Assembly (NCBI GenBank): GCA_019090295.1
Contig: JAHRWG010000276.1
Location: 1-6,928 of the forward strand
DNA length: 6,928 bases
From: Cycloclasticus sp.
GTDB taxonomy: Bacteria; Pseudomonadota; Gammaproteobacteria; Methylococcales; Cycloclasticaceae
Direction: 5' to 3'
The notes under the pieces are model-generated. The model had not been told where the DNA came from, made no database searches, and saw only the letters and a program-made list of their open reading frames with translations. Positions 1 to 6,928 of this stretch are shown here, piece after piece; position 1 is the first letter of the stretch, and every line of letters starts with the position of its first letter. Made by a program: the position numbers and the translations under genes.

Positions 1-457
1 CTGATGGTTTTAAACTCGCTGACAAGCTGAGCTCACCATAATGTTCGGATAGGTGCACTAATGCAGCTGGTAAGCCGGGAATACCCGCTGCTAGCGCGCC
101 ATTAACTGATGCTGCCTTATTTGCCTGCCCATTAGCACCTATGTACATATCTCGGTGCGCGGCATTCGGTGCCACTTCTCGACCATCGACCATCACTTGC
201 TTGCCATCGCTCGCACGGTGCAGCAGCCAAAAGCCACCCCCACCCAAGCCTGAACCAAATGGTTCTACCACCGCCAACGCTGCGCTGACAGCAACCGCAG
301 CATCAAAGGCATTCCCACCTTGATTCAATACATCTAAACCGGCTTGCGTCGCAGCAGGATGTGCACTGGCTACTGCCTGCCCAGGTGGCTGTGCATTTTT
401 TGTCTGGCAGCCTAAGGTTAGTAGCAGTATTAATACTATTAAAAAAATACGAGTCAT
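1..457 (-). CDS. ggt: Gamma-glutamyltransferase (gamma-glutamyltranspeptidase), lipoprotein type, N-terminal part only
   Basis: This is the first 152 codons of a gene that continues past the left edge of the window. Family members transfer or hydrolyse the gamma-glutamyl group of glutathione and related compounds, and mature by self-cleavage into two subunits. The part seen is the start of the large subunit. It has the family's ASAHPAATQAGLDVL stretch (residues 30-44), GGNAFDAAVAVSAAL (47-61), a glycine-rich SGLGGGGFW (69-77) and DGREVAP (91-97), whose Arg93 probably corresponds to the arginine that binds the gamma-glutamyl carboxylate. The N-terminus (MTRIF, a hydrophobic run, then TLGC with Cys17) looks like a lipoprotein signal; Gln18 after the cysteine would favour the outer membrane. 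The autoprocessing threonine lies outside the window, so activity cannot be judged. An AGGA ribosome site at 465-468, 7 nt before the ATG, supports the start. It follows the ferredoxin gene by 9 bp and is the last visible gene of the leftward operon. Confidence 0.9.
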   Translation of the reverse strand, partial: MTRIFLIVLILLLTLGCQTKNAQPPGQAVASAHPAATQAGLDVLNQGGNAFDAAVAVSAALAVVEPFGSGLGGGGFWLLHRASDGKQVMVDGREVAPNAAHRDMYIGANGQANKAASVNGALAAGIPGLPAALVHLSEHYGELSLSASLKPS

Positions 458-466
458 TGTAAGGTC

Positions 467-1196
<730 letters not shown>

Positions 1197-1200
<4 letters not shown>

Positions 1201-1775
1201 ATTGATTCCCGATGATATAAATAATACGCCACTTGACCGGCTGTTTTGCAGCGATGCTGCTGCCAATTGCTGGGTAAAAAGTCTAAGTCTAGCTTTCGCT
1301 CACACTCTAAGTAAATAACGGCTTCTTCGGCTAAACAGCCACTGCTTTCTAAATACTTGCAACATTCAATAAGCTCACCATGCTTGAAAGGTGGGTCTAA
1401 AAAAACCACATCAAACCCTGGTGTATCTTCTTTAAACTTAGTTTTCAAATAATCCAGCGCAGTACGATGCATTAGTTGCACCGTCTCTGCGGCTAATGCA
1501 CCCTTATTGTCACGCAGTGATTTAATGATTTTAGTATCACGCTCAACCATCAAAACACTTTGCGCCCCTCTTGATGCTGCCTCAAAACCTAACGCACCAC
1601 TGCCAGCATATAAATCTAAACAACGTGCGTTTGTTAAGTAGCCTTGCAGCCAATTAAACAAGGTTTCTCTAATGGGGTCGGTGGTTGGGCGTAACCCGTC
1701 AATACTCGGAAATTCTATTCTCCGCCCACCCCATTGCCCACCAATAATTCTTACTCGATTTTGCTTACCTGACAT
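1197..1775 (-). CDS. rsmD: 16S rRNA (guanine(966)-N2)-methyltransferase
   Basis: RsmD uses S-adenosylmethionine to methylate N2 of G966 in helix 31 of 16S rRNA in the assembling 30S subunit. The 192-residue protein has the family's N-terminal RIIGGQWGGRRIEFP (9-23), the LRPTTDPIRETLFNWL segment (28-43) that forms part of the RNA side, the SAM-binding motif I LDLYAGSGALGFEA (53-66), the acidic end of strand 2 (VERD, 77-80), and the catalytic DPPF (127-130) typical of amino-methyltransferases. Length is normal for the family. The ATG overlaps the TAA of the upstream M16 gene by one base (TAATG), with a GAAAAGAAG purine run just before it. The 3' end overlaps coaD by 4 bp. In E. coli rsmD sits directly beside and divergent from ftsY; here the two M16 genes lie between them. 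Confidence 0.96.
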
Positions 1776-3094
1776 TACTTCTTTTCACCTGTTATTTGCC
1801 CAACTGTTACCATCACCATCTTATCAACAGCAAGTCTGCGCTGAAATGTCTCTTTAATTTGCTCCACACTAACCGCATCAATATTTTTCAAATAGGTATT
1901 TAAATAATTCAACGGTGTATCGGTGGCAACAATACTTACCACACTGCCAAGTAGTTTTTTATTGCTATCTAAACGTAACGCAAAGCCGCCACTAATATTC
2001 TTCTTAGCCGCAATTAATTCCTGCTCCGTTGGCCCTTTTTCAATAAAATCAAGCAGTGTTTGTTTGACTGCTGAAACAGCTTCATCACTTTTTTCATTCT
2101 GTGTTTGCAAGCCTATCAAAAACGGGCCCTTCTGAACCATTGGGTGAAAGTAACTATAAGCACTGTAAGCAAGCCCTCGCTCTTCACGGATCTCTTTTAC
2201 AATCCGCGAGCTAAAACCACTGCCCCCCAAAATATGATTGCCTAGGTATAAAGCAAACTTATCAGCATCATTATGTGCCATCACGGGCAAGCTATACATT
2301 AAGTGCGTTTGCTGAGAAGGATACTCCAAATGGATTGCTGTCCCTTTTGTCAAATCATCAACCTCGGCAATGGCTGCAGCCTTTTGACCGGAGGGTAAGT
2401 CAGCCAGTAATTCCTCTGCCATCTTCTCGGCTTGTTGACGCGATATGCCCCCCACTAACACTAACTTTGCATTATTGGCCACATAGTAGGTTTTATAAAA
2501 GTTATTTAATTCAACTAGGCTGATCTCGGCGACTGATACTGCATCACCTTGAATGGGGTTAGCATACGGGTGCCCCTTATAAATTTCTTTATATAACGCC
2601 AACTGAGCTAAAACACCGGGTGATTCTTCTCGTCGCTTAATACTGAGTAAATTTCGCTGTTTTTCACGTTTAAAATCTTTCTCTGGAAAATCAGGTTTAT
2701 TTAGTACCTTTTTAAATACCGCCCATGCTGGCGCGAGTGCATTAGGGTCACTTAAGCTTCTAAAGCTAAGCGTACTAAAATCTCGCGAACTACCGGTGGA
2801 TAGCTGCGCACCGACACTCTCTAACTGCTCGGCTATTTTCTGTGCATTTTGCCCAGCCGCACCTTGGTCTAGCAAGCTACTCGTTAATGCTGCCAAACCA
2901 GAGTATCTACCGTCATACGCGCTACCGGCATTAAATACCACACGAGCATCTACAATTGGCAAGCCATCGGTGGCTACAAAATAAACATGAGCACCATTTG
3001 TCATTTTCCAGTGCTGAATAGTTGGCACGGCCATCACTACCGAGCAGGCAAACCATAAAACGACTCCCGTGACTATTTGATAATTACTGCGCAT
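1775..3094 (-). CDS. Periplasmic M16 family protein, non-catalytic partner subunit (R/Y pair present, zinc motif absent)
   Basis: A complete 439-residue M16B-fold protein. An N-terminal hydrophobic stretch ending VVMA (about residues 7-22) looks like a signal peptide, so it should be periplasmic. The expected HxxEH is missing: aligned by eye to the upstream gene's GLSHVLEH, this one reads GLAALTSS (66-73), with Ala69, Ser72 and Ser73 at the metal and catalytic positions. Its C-terminal half keeps the R-x6-Y pair (Arg303 and Tyr310 in IREERGLAY) that binds substrate in active M16 enzymes. It should therefore complete the active site of the upstream catalytic subunit. I choose the ATG at 3092-3094 because AGGAG lies exactly 7 nt before it; the frame also offers a TTG two codons earlier, too close to that site. 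It overlaps the upstream gene by 11 bp and touches rsmD downstream. Substrate unknown. Confidence 0.93.
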   Translation of the reverse strand: MRSNYQIVTGVVLWFACSVVMAVPTIQHWKMTNGAHVYFVATDGLPIVDARVVFNAGSAYDGRYSGLAALTSSLLDQGAAGQNAQKIAEQLESVGAQLSTGSSRDFSTLSFRSLSDPNALAPAWAVFKKVLNKPDFPEKDFKREKQRNLLSIKRREESPGVLAQLALYKEIYKGHPYANPIQGDAVSVAEISLVELNNFYKTYYVANNAKLVLVGGISRQQAEKMAEELLADLPSGQKAAAIAEVDDLTKGTAIHLEYPSQQTHLMYSLPVMAHNDADKFALYLGNHILGGSGFSSRIVKEIREERGLAYSAYSYFHPMVQKGPFLIGLQTQNEKSDEAVSAVKQTLLDFIEKGPTEQELIAAKKNISGGFALRLDSNKKLLGSVVSIVATDTPLNYLNTYLKNIDAVSVEQIKETFQRRLAVDKMVMVTVGQITGEKK

Positions 3095-4466
3095 GGGCAA
3101 GCTCCTGAGTTGATTCTCCCTTTGGTCCCTGACTCTTAGGCAACATGTACACCACGGTTAAATGGTCTTCGATAAGGTATTTATTGGCAACATATTGAAT
3201 TTTTTCTGCACTAACGGCTTTAACCTTATCAACATATTCGGCACTTTTCTGCCAACCCACACCGACGGTTTCCAGCATACCTAACTGCATTCCCTGATAA
3301 AAATTCGAGTCCTTTTCATACACAGAGGCGGCAACCACCTGAGCTTTTATACGGTCCAGCTCTTTTTTACTAACGGGTTCAGTTTTCAGTAAATTAATTT
3401 GTTCAATGATAGCTTTTTCTAACGCATCTACACTGTGCCCTTGCGTAGGAACACCATCAAATAAAAATAAATTAGCTAAGCGAGAGTTCATATCGTAACC
3501 TGCACTTACACTGGTGGCCACTTGCGAGCCTCGAACTAAATTAGCCACCAAACGTGCACTGCTACCACCACTTAAAATACCCGACAATACTTCCAAGGCA
3601 TAAATATCCTCATCATGCTCAACTGAGTTGAGTACAGGTACTTTATAACCCATTAATAAATACGGAGCCTTTGCCGTTTGCTTGACAATACCGCGGCGAA
3701 TTCCAAGCTGAGGTACTTCTACGCGCTGCTTAACCGCTTTAAATTCGACAGCAGGAATACCCCCAAAGTATTGTTCGGCCAGTTCAAAAACTGTCGCTGC
3801 TTGAATATCCCCGACGATCACTAATGTGGCATTATTGGGTGCATACCACTGCTGATACCAAGCGCCAAGGTCAGCTAACGTCATATCATCCAAATCTTGC
3901 ATCCAGCCAATAATTGGATTGCGGTAGGGACTACTGGTAAAGGCCATCGCTTTAAAATACTCATACGCTTGCGACTGGGGCTTGTCTTCTGTTCGCAGCC
4001 TGCGTTCTTCCATAACAACTTGCAGTTCTTTTACAAATTCCTTTTCTTGCAGCTTTAATCGCTGCATACGTTCTGCTTCAAGTCGCATACTCACTTCAAG
4101 ACGAGAGGCTTCCATGGTTTGAAAGTAAGCCGTGTAATCCGCCCCTGTAAATGCATTTTCACGACCACCATTTTCCGCAATGATTTTTGAAAACTCGCCT
4201 GACTGCAAGTTATCAGTCCCTTGAAACATCATATGCTCCAACACATGAGATAACCCCGTAATGCCATCGTATTCGTAGCTAGCGCCAACTTTATACCAGA
4301 TCTGTGACACCATCACAGGCGCTCGACGATCTTCTTTTACTAATACTTTTAAGCCATTTTTCAGTACTTTTTCGTGTACTATATTAGGTGTATTTTCTGC
4401 TGTAGCAAAAGCGCTCAGCGAATAAAACATCGTCAGAATAAAAACTGTTATTAATAGTTTTTTCAT
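3084..4466 (-). CDS. Periplasmic M16 family zinc metallopeptidase, catalytic subunit
   Basis: A complete 460-residue M16B peptidase and the first gene of the leftward operon. MKKLLITVFILTMFYSLSAFA is a clear signal peptide with likely cleavage after AFA (about 21). The inverted zinc motif H74-V-L-E77-H78 is intact, with His74 and His78 as ligands and Glu77 as the general base; the third ligand is probably Glu153 or Glu154 in VVMEERR, at the right distance. GGRENAFTGADYTAYF (100-115) is also typical. In the C-terminal half, the positions of the usual Arg/Tyr substrate-binding pair are Val311 and Thr318 by eye alignment, so this subunit probably needs its downstream partner for full activity. 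The ATG is preceded by GAGAG, a modest ribosome site. The family includes processing proteases, pitrilysin and PqqL-like proteins. Pseudomonas has a similar tandem pair beside ftsY, with no agreed gene name known to me. Confidence 0.95.
   Translation of the reverse strand: MKKLLITVFILTMFYSLSAFATAENTPNIVHEKVLKNGLKVLVKEDRRAPVMVSQIWYKVGASYEYDGITGLSHVLEHMMFQGTDNLQSGEFSKIIAENGGRENAFTGADYTAYFQTMEASRLEVSMRLEAERMQRLKLQEKEFVKELQVVMEERRLRTEDKPQSQAYEYFKAMAFTSSPYRNPIIGWMQDLDDMTLADLGAWYQQWYAPNNATLVIVGDIQAATVFELAEQYFGGIPAVEFKAVKQRVEVPQLGIRRGIVKQTAKAPYLLMGYKVPVLNSVEHDEDIYALEVLSGILSGGSSARLVANLVRGSQVATSVSAGYDMNSRLANLFLFDGVPTQGHSVDALEKAIIEQINLLKTEPVSKKELDRIKAQVVAASVYEKDSNFYQGMQLGMLETVGVGWQKSAEYVDKVKAVSAEKIQYVANKYLIEDHLTVVYMLPKSQGPKGESTQELAHAQ
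3102..3106 (-). promoter_or_regulatory. Ribosome binding site of the second M16 gene
   Basis: AGGAG on the minus strand, inside the last codons of the upstream M16 gene, 7 nt before the ATG at 3092-3094. This spacing is ideal for the ATG and impossible for the TTG at 3098-3100, so it decides the start. It also means the partner subunit is translated from within the catalytic subunit's reading frame, a layout that would help make the two in similar amounts. Confidence 0.8.
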
Positions 4467-4533
4467 TTTGCTCTCATATAACCCTATTTAGAATGGGCAT
4501 TTTACGACACCGCCCTCGGAAAGACACGATATC
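4467..4533. promoter_or_regulatory. Divergent intergenic region with promoters for the M16 operon and ftsY
   Basis: This 67-bp gap is the only space between the two divergent gene trains, so both promoters should lie here or reach into the flanking coding sequence. On the plus strand TAGAAT (4489-4494) differs from the -10 consensus at one base and would start transcription about 30 bp before ftsY. A -35 at 17-bp spacing (TTTTGC, 4466-4471) is poor and overlaps the M16 start codon. On the minus strand, TAAAAT and TTATAT are possible -10 hexamers for the M16 operon, again without a good -35. I see no clear operator or inverted repeat. The location is supported by gene layout; the hexamers are only candidates. 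Confidence 0.4.
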
Positions 4534-5553
4534 ATGTTTGGATTTGGTAAGAAAAAAAAGGACATAACACCTCAAGACACACCTATTGCTAATGACAATA
4601 GCCCCGTTGATAAGCCTAAAACTGGCTTCTTTGGCCGACTTAAAAATCAACTTTCCAAAACTCGCGCGGGGTTAACTGGTGGTTTAGGGCATTTATTCCT
4701 CGGTAAAAAGCAAATAGACGAGGAGTTATTTGAAGAACTAGAAATGCTGCTACTAACCGCCGATGTTGGCATTGAAGCAACCCAGCAAATTATCGAGCAA
4801 CTGACCCAGCGCGTTGCTCGTAAACAGTTAGCAGACCCTCAGGCACTTAGCGTGGCGCTCCAAGAAGAAATGTTATCCATTTTAGAACCTAACCAACAAG
4901 CGTTAAGTATTCCTGAAAGCCCCGACCCTTTTGTTATTTTAGTTGTTGGTGTCAATGGCATGGGGAAAACCACCACCATAGGTAAACTTGCAAAACGCTT
5001 TCAGGCTGAAGGTAAAAGCGTTATGTTAGCTGCTGGCGACACGTTTAGAGCGGCTGCCATAGAACAATTACAAGAGTGGGGCACCCGAAATGATATCGAG
5101 GTTGTTGCTCAACATTCTGGGGCTGATTCTGCCTCGGTTATTTATGACGCATTCGAAAAGGCACGCGCACGTAAGGTAGATGTTCTTTTGGCTGATACTG
5201 CAGGACGCTTGCACACTCAAACCAACCTAATGAACGAGTTAAGCAAGATTAACCGCGTTATTAAAAAGCTTGATGACACCGCACCGCATGAAGTGATGCT
5301 TGTTCTTGATGCTGGCACAGGACAAAATGCACTCGCGCAGGCCAAAAATTTTAATGAGGCGACCCCTTTAAGTGGTATCACCCTTACCAAGTTAGATGGC
5401 ACCGCTAAGGGCGGCATTATTTTTGCGCTAGCAAAGCAACTGAATATACCTATTCGGTTTATCGGCATAGGTGAGGGCATTGACGACTTACAAGCATTCA
5501 ATGCTAAAAGCTTTACTCAAGCCTTGTTTGAATCTGACGTTGACACCCAATAG
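4534..5553 (+). CDS. ftsY: Signal recognition particle receptor FtsY
   Basis: FtsY is the inner-membrane-associated SRP receptor GTPase. It pairs with Ffh in a mutual GTPase reaction to hand ribosome-nascent chain complexes to the Sec translocon. The 339-residue protein has a short lysine-rich, polar N-terminus (1-30), then GFFGRLKNQLSKTRAGL (31-47), the amphipathic membrane-targeting helix at the start of the N domain. The four-helix N domain runs to about 125 and the G domain follows: P-loop GVNGMGKTT (139-147), DTFRAAA (169-175), DTAGR (221-225), TKLD (285-288) and the closing GIGEGIDDLQAF. All GTPase motifs are intact. The acidic A domain, about 200 residues in E. coli, is almost absent here, as in many other bacteria. 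The ATG has only a weak purine run (GGAAAGA, 4518-4524) upstream. ftsE follows with its start codon overlapping the stop. Confidence 0.97.
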   Translation: MFGFGKKKKDITPQDTPIANDNSPVDKPKTGFFGRLKNQLSKTRAGLTGGLGHLFLGKKQIDEELFEELEMLLLTADVGIEATQQIIEQLTQRVARKQLADPQALSVALQEEMLSILEPNQQALSIPESPDPFVILVVGVNGMGKTTTIGKLAKRFQAEGKSVMLAAGDTFRAAAIEQLQEWGTRNDIEVVAQHSGADSASVIYDAFEKARARKVDVLLADTAGRLHTQTNLMNELSKINRVIKKLDDTAPHEVMLVLDAGTGQNALAQAKNFNEATPLSGITLTKLDGTAKGGIIFALAKQLNIPIRFIGIGEGIDDLQAFNAKSFTQALFESDVDTQ

Positions 5554-6221
5554 TGCTGCAATTTATTAATGTTAGCAAACGCTACCCCACCGGAGCGGAA
5601 GCCCTTAAAAACATAAGCTTTGAACTAAGCCATGGGGAAATGGCCTTTTTAACCGGCCATTCTGGCGCGGGTAAAAGCACCCTCTTGAAACTAATTGCTG
5701 TTCTCGAGCGAAGCACTCAAGGGCAAGTTTTGCTAGACAAACAAAACCTTGGCCGGCTAGCTAAGCGAAACGTACCCTATGCCCGCCGAAAAATTGGTAT
5801 GATTTTTCAAGATCATCGCTTATTGCACGATCGCACGGTATTTGACAATGTCGCTTTACCACTCATTATTGCTGGGCTTAATCACCATGAGGTTAAACGG
5901 TTGGTAAGGGCCGCCTTAGACAAGGTTGGTTTATCCGGTAAAGAACAGCGTTATCCAATTACCTTATCAGGCGGTGAACAGCAGCGCATCGGGATTGCAC
6001 GTGCCGTTGTCAATCGCCCACCGATGATTCTTGCTGATGAACCGACCGGAAACCTTGACCCTGCTTTGTCCGAAGAAATTATGCAGCTTTTTGAGCAGTT
6101 TAACCAAGTAGGCGTCACTGTTCTTATTGCGAGTCATGACATTGCACTGATTCAGCAAATGGGCTATAGAACGCTTCAATTATCTCAAGGTGAACTTTTG
6201 GACAATCATGGCCAGTCGTAG
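5553..6221 (+). CDS. ftsE: Cell division ATP-binding protein FtsE
   Basis: FtsE is the cytoplasmic ATPase of the FtsEX complex, which sits at the division septum. In E. coli the complex switches on the EnvC-amidase pathway that splits septal peptidoglycan. The protein is 222 residues, the same as E. coli FtsE, and all ABC motifs are intact: Walker [10 protein letters not shown] (35-43), Q-loop Gln86 in MIFQDHRLL, signature LSGGEQQR (138-145), Walker B ILADE (159-163) with catalytic Glu163, D-loop NLD (167-169) and switch His195. The FtsE-typical [15 protein letters not shown] and DEPTGNLD separate it from the related LolD and MacB ATPases. The start is a GTG in TAGTG, sharing one base with the ftsY stop. 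No Shine-Dalgarno sequence precedes it, so it probably depends on ribosomes finishing ftsY. The 3' end overlaps ftsX by 14 bp. Confidence 0.97.
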   Translation: MLQFINVSKRYPTGAEALKNISFELSHGEMAFLTGHSGAGKSTLLKLIAVLERSTQGQVLLDKQNLGRLAKRNVPYARRKIGMIFQDHRLLHDRTVFDNVALPLIIAGLNHHEVKRLVRAALDKVGLSGKEQRYPITLSGGEQQRIGIARAVVNRPPMILADEPTGNLDPALSEEIMQLFEQFNQVGVTVLIASHDIALIQQMGYRTLQLSQGELLDNHGQS

Positions 6222-6928
6222 ACGTAATATTCAACGCCCTAAGCAACTGTTTAATGTGCGGTCATATTTACTGATTCACCTACATAGTTTTTTTGCTAGC
6301 TTAGGCCGGTTTTCCAAAACCCCTTTCAACTTTATGATGACCGTCAGTGTTATTGCTATCACCCTGTCATTACCTGCTGGCCTACTGGTTTCTATAAGCA
6401 ACCTTACCGAGTTAAGTAACCAGATTGATTTCAACCATAATATCAGCCTCTTCCTTAAACAGGATATCACTCAAAAGCAAGCCAAGGCACTGACCACCAG
6501 TTTGGCTCAACACCCTCACGTAGAGCAGGTCACCCTTATTGATAAAGAGACGGCTTTATTAGAGTTTGAAGAATACAGCGGTTTTGGCCTCGCCATTAAG
6601 GCTCTTCCCGACAACCCTTTACCGCATGTTATTTTACTAACCCCTCAGACCAGTAACGACCAAACCACGGTTATTACTACCTTAATTGCTGAACTTGAAA
6701 AGCAGCCCGATATTCAATTGGTTCAAATGGACATGGACTGGCTAGAAAGATTAAATGGACTGCTTCAAATTGCTCAGCGAGCCGCCAGTTTAGTAACCGC
6801 TTTACTTGGGTTGGCCGTTTTATTAATTATAAGCAACACTATTCGTCTAGAGCTTCAAAACCGTAAAGATGAAATTGATATCACACGTTTAGTTGGAGCA
6901 ACACCCGCATTCATTACACGCCCTTTTC
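6208..6928 (+). CDS. ftsX: Cell division protein FtsX, N-terminal part (cut by window end)
   Basis: FtsX is the integral membrane half of FtsEX; its large periplasmic loop contacts the hydrolase activator. The gene is open to the end of the window: 240 codons are visible of about 300-350 usual. A basic cytoplasmic N-terminus (MASRRR, 1-40) leads into TM1 at about 43-63. The periplasmic domain spans about 65-188 and includes DFNHNISLFLK (74-84) and a hydrophobic-aromatic MDMDWLERL (174-182). TM2 is at about 191-211, followed by the family's conserved cytoplasmic loop NTIRLELQNRKDEIDITRLVGAT (210-232). TM3, TM4 and the C-terminus are missing from view. The ATG lies inside ftsE (14-bp overlap), with a weak GGA 5 nt upstream, so coupling to ftsE is likely. 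No frameshift or stop is seen. Confidence 0.95.
   Translation, partial: MASRRRNIQRPKQLFNVRSYLLIHLHSFFASLGRFSKTPFNFMMTVSVIAITLSLPAGLLVSISNLTELSNQIDFNHNISLFLKQDITQKQAKALTTSLAQHPHVEQVTLIDKETALLEFEEYSGFGLAIKALPDNPLPHVILLTPQTSNDQTTVITTLIAELEKQPDIQLVQMDMDWLERLNGLLQIAQRAASLVTALLGLAVLLIISNTIRLELQNRKDEIDITRLVGATPAFITRPF

Noticed and set aside
141..323. Plus-strand open frame of 60 codons over the ggt gene
   Set aside because: It lies wholly antisense to a clear gamma-glutamyltransferase frame and has a low-complexity Pro/Ala/Thr/Ser composition typical of a shadow frame.
1201..1266. N-terminal extension of coaD from a TTG start (181-residue form)
   Set aside because: It overlaps rsmD by 70 bp, precedes the conserved first strand, and makes the protein longer than the family; the GTG at 1198-1200 fits length, motif positions and stop/start coupling.
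1672..2984. Plus-strand open frames at 1672-1857, 1923-2135, 2275-2523 and 2796-2984
   Set aside because: All are antisense to rsmD or the second M16 gene, show no recognisable domain and have no convincing ribosome site.
1775..3094. The second M16 gene as a decayed pseudogene because HxxEH is missing
   Set aside because: The frame is full length, the signal peptide and R/Y pair are kept, and loss of the zinc motif in one member of a tandem pair is a known functional arrangement.
3095..3100. TTG start for the second M16 gene, two codons upstream of the ATG
   Set aside because: The AGGAG ribosome site is only 1-2 nt from the TTG but 7 nt from the ATG.
5217..6470. Minus-strand open frames at 5217-5501, 5967-6179 and 6276-6470
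   Set aside because: All are antisense to ftsY, ftsE or ftsX, whose motifs are intact, and resemble no known family.

Overview
The window looks like a chromosomal core region of a gammaproteobacterium. Base composition is moderate, roughly mid-40s % G+C by eye. Gene content and order resemble, from memory, the Pseudomonas-type neighbourhood gamma-glutamyltranspeptidase / ferredoxin / coaD ... rsmD / two M16 peptidases / ftsY-ftsE-ftsX. The AT-leaning codon use points away from Pseudomonas itself, towards a marine or Cellvibrionales/Oceanospirillales-like relative. That placement is inference. Coding density is close to 100 %, and I see no mobile element, RNA gene, CRISPR array or long non-coding stretch.

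Layout: two divergent gene trains leave a 67-bp gap (4467-4533). Leftwards, on the minus strand, runs a six-gene block. It begins with a catalytic periplasmic M16 zinc protease (3084-4466) and a non-catalytic M16 partner (1775-3094). It continues with rsmD (16S rRNA m2G966 methyltransferase, 1197-1775), coaD (phosphopantetheine adenylyltransferase, 721-1200, GTG start), an Alvin-type 2[4Fe-4S] ferredoxin (467-718) and the 5' part of a lipoprotein-type gamma-glutamyltransferase (1-457, cut by the window edge). Junctions are 11-bp, 1-bp and 4-bp overlaps, then 2-bp and 9-bp gaps, so one polycistronic mRNA with translational coupling is likely. Rightwards, on the plus strand, run ftsY (4534-5553), ftsE (5553-6221, GTG start inside TAGTG) and ftsX (6208 to the window end, cut off), again with overlapping ends.

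How the genes work together: FtsY is the SRP receptor GTPase that brings ribosomes making membrane proteins to the inner membrane. FtsE and FtsX form the ABC-type complex that controls septal peptidoglycan hydrolysis during division. The two M16 proteins split one active site between them: the first has the HxxEH zinc motif but lacks the R/Y substrate-binding pair, while the second lacks HxxEH but has the R/Y pair. They should therefore act as an obligate heterodimer in the periplasm. rsmD, coaD, the ferredoxin and ggt are housekeeping or metabolic genes with no obvious mechanistic link to the protease.

I looked for a novel system and did not find one; every gene belongs to a recognisable family. 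The points most worth a second look are the complementary M16 pair, whose substrate is unknown, and the start-codon and coupling arrangements.
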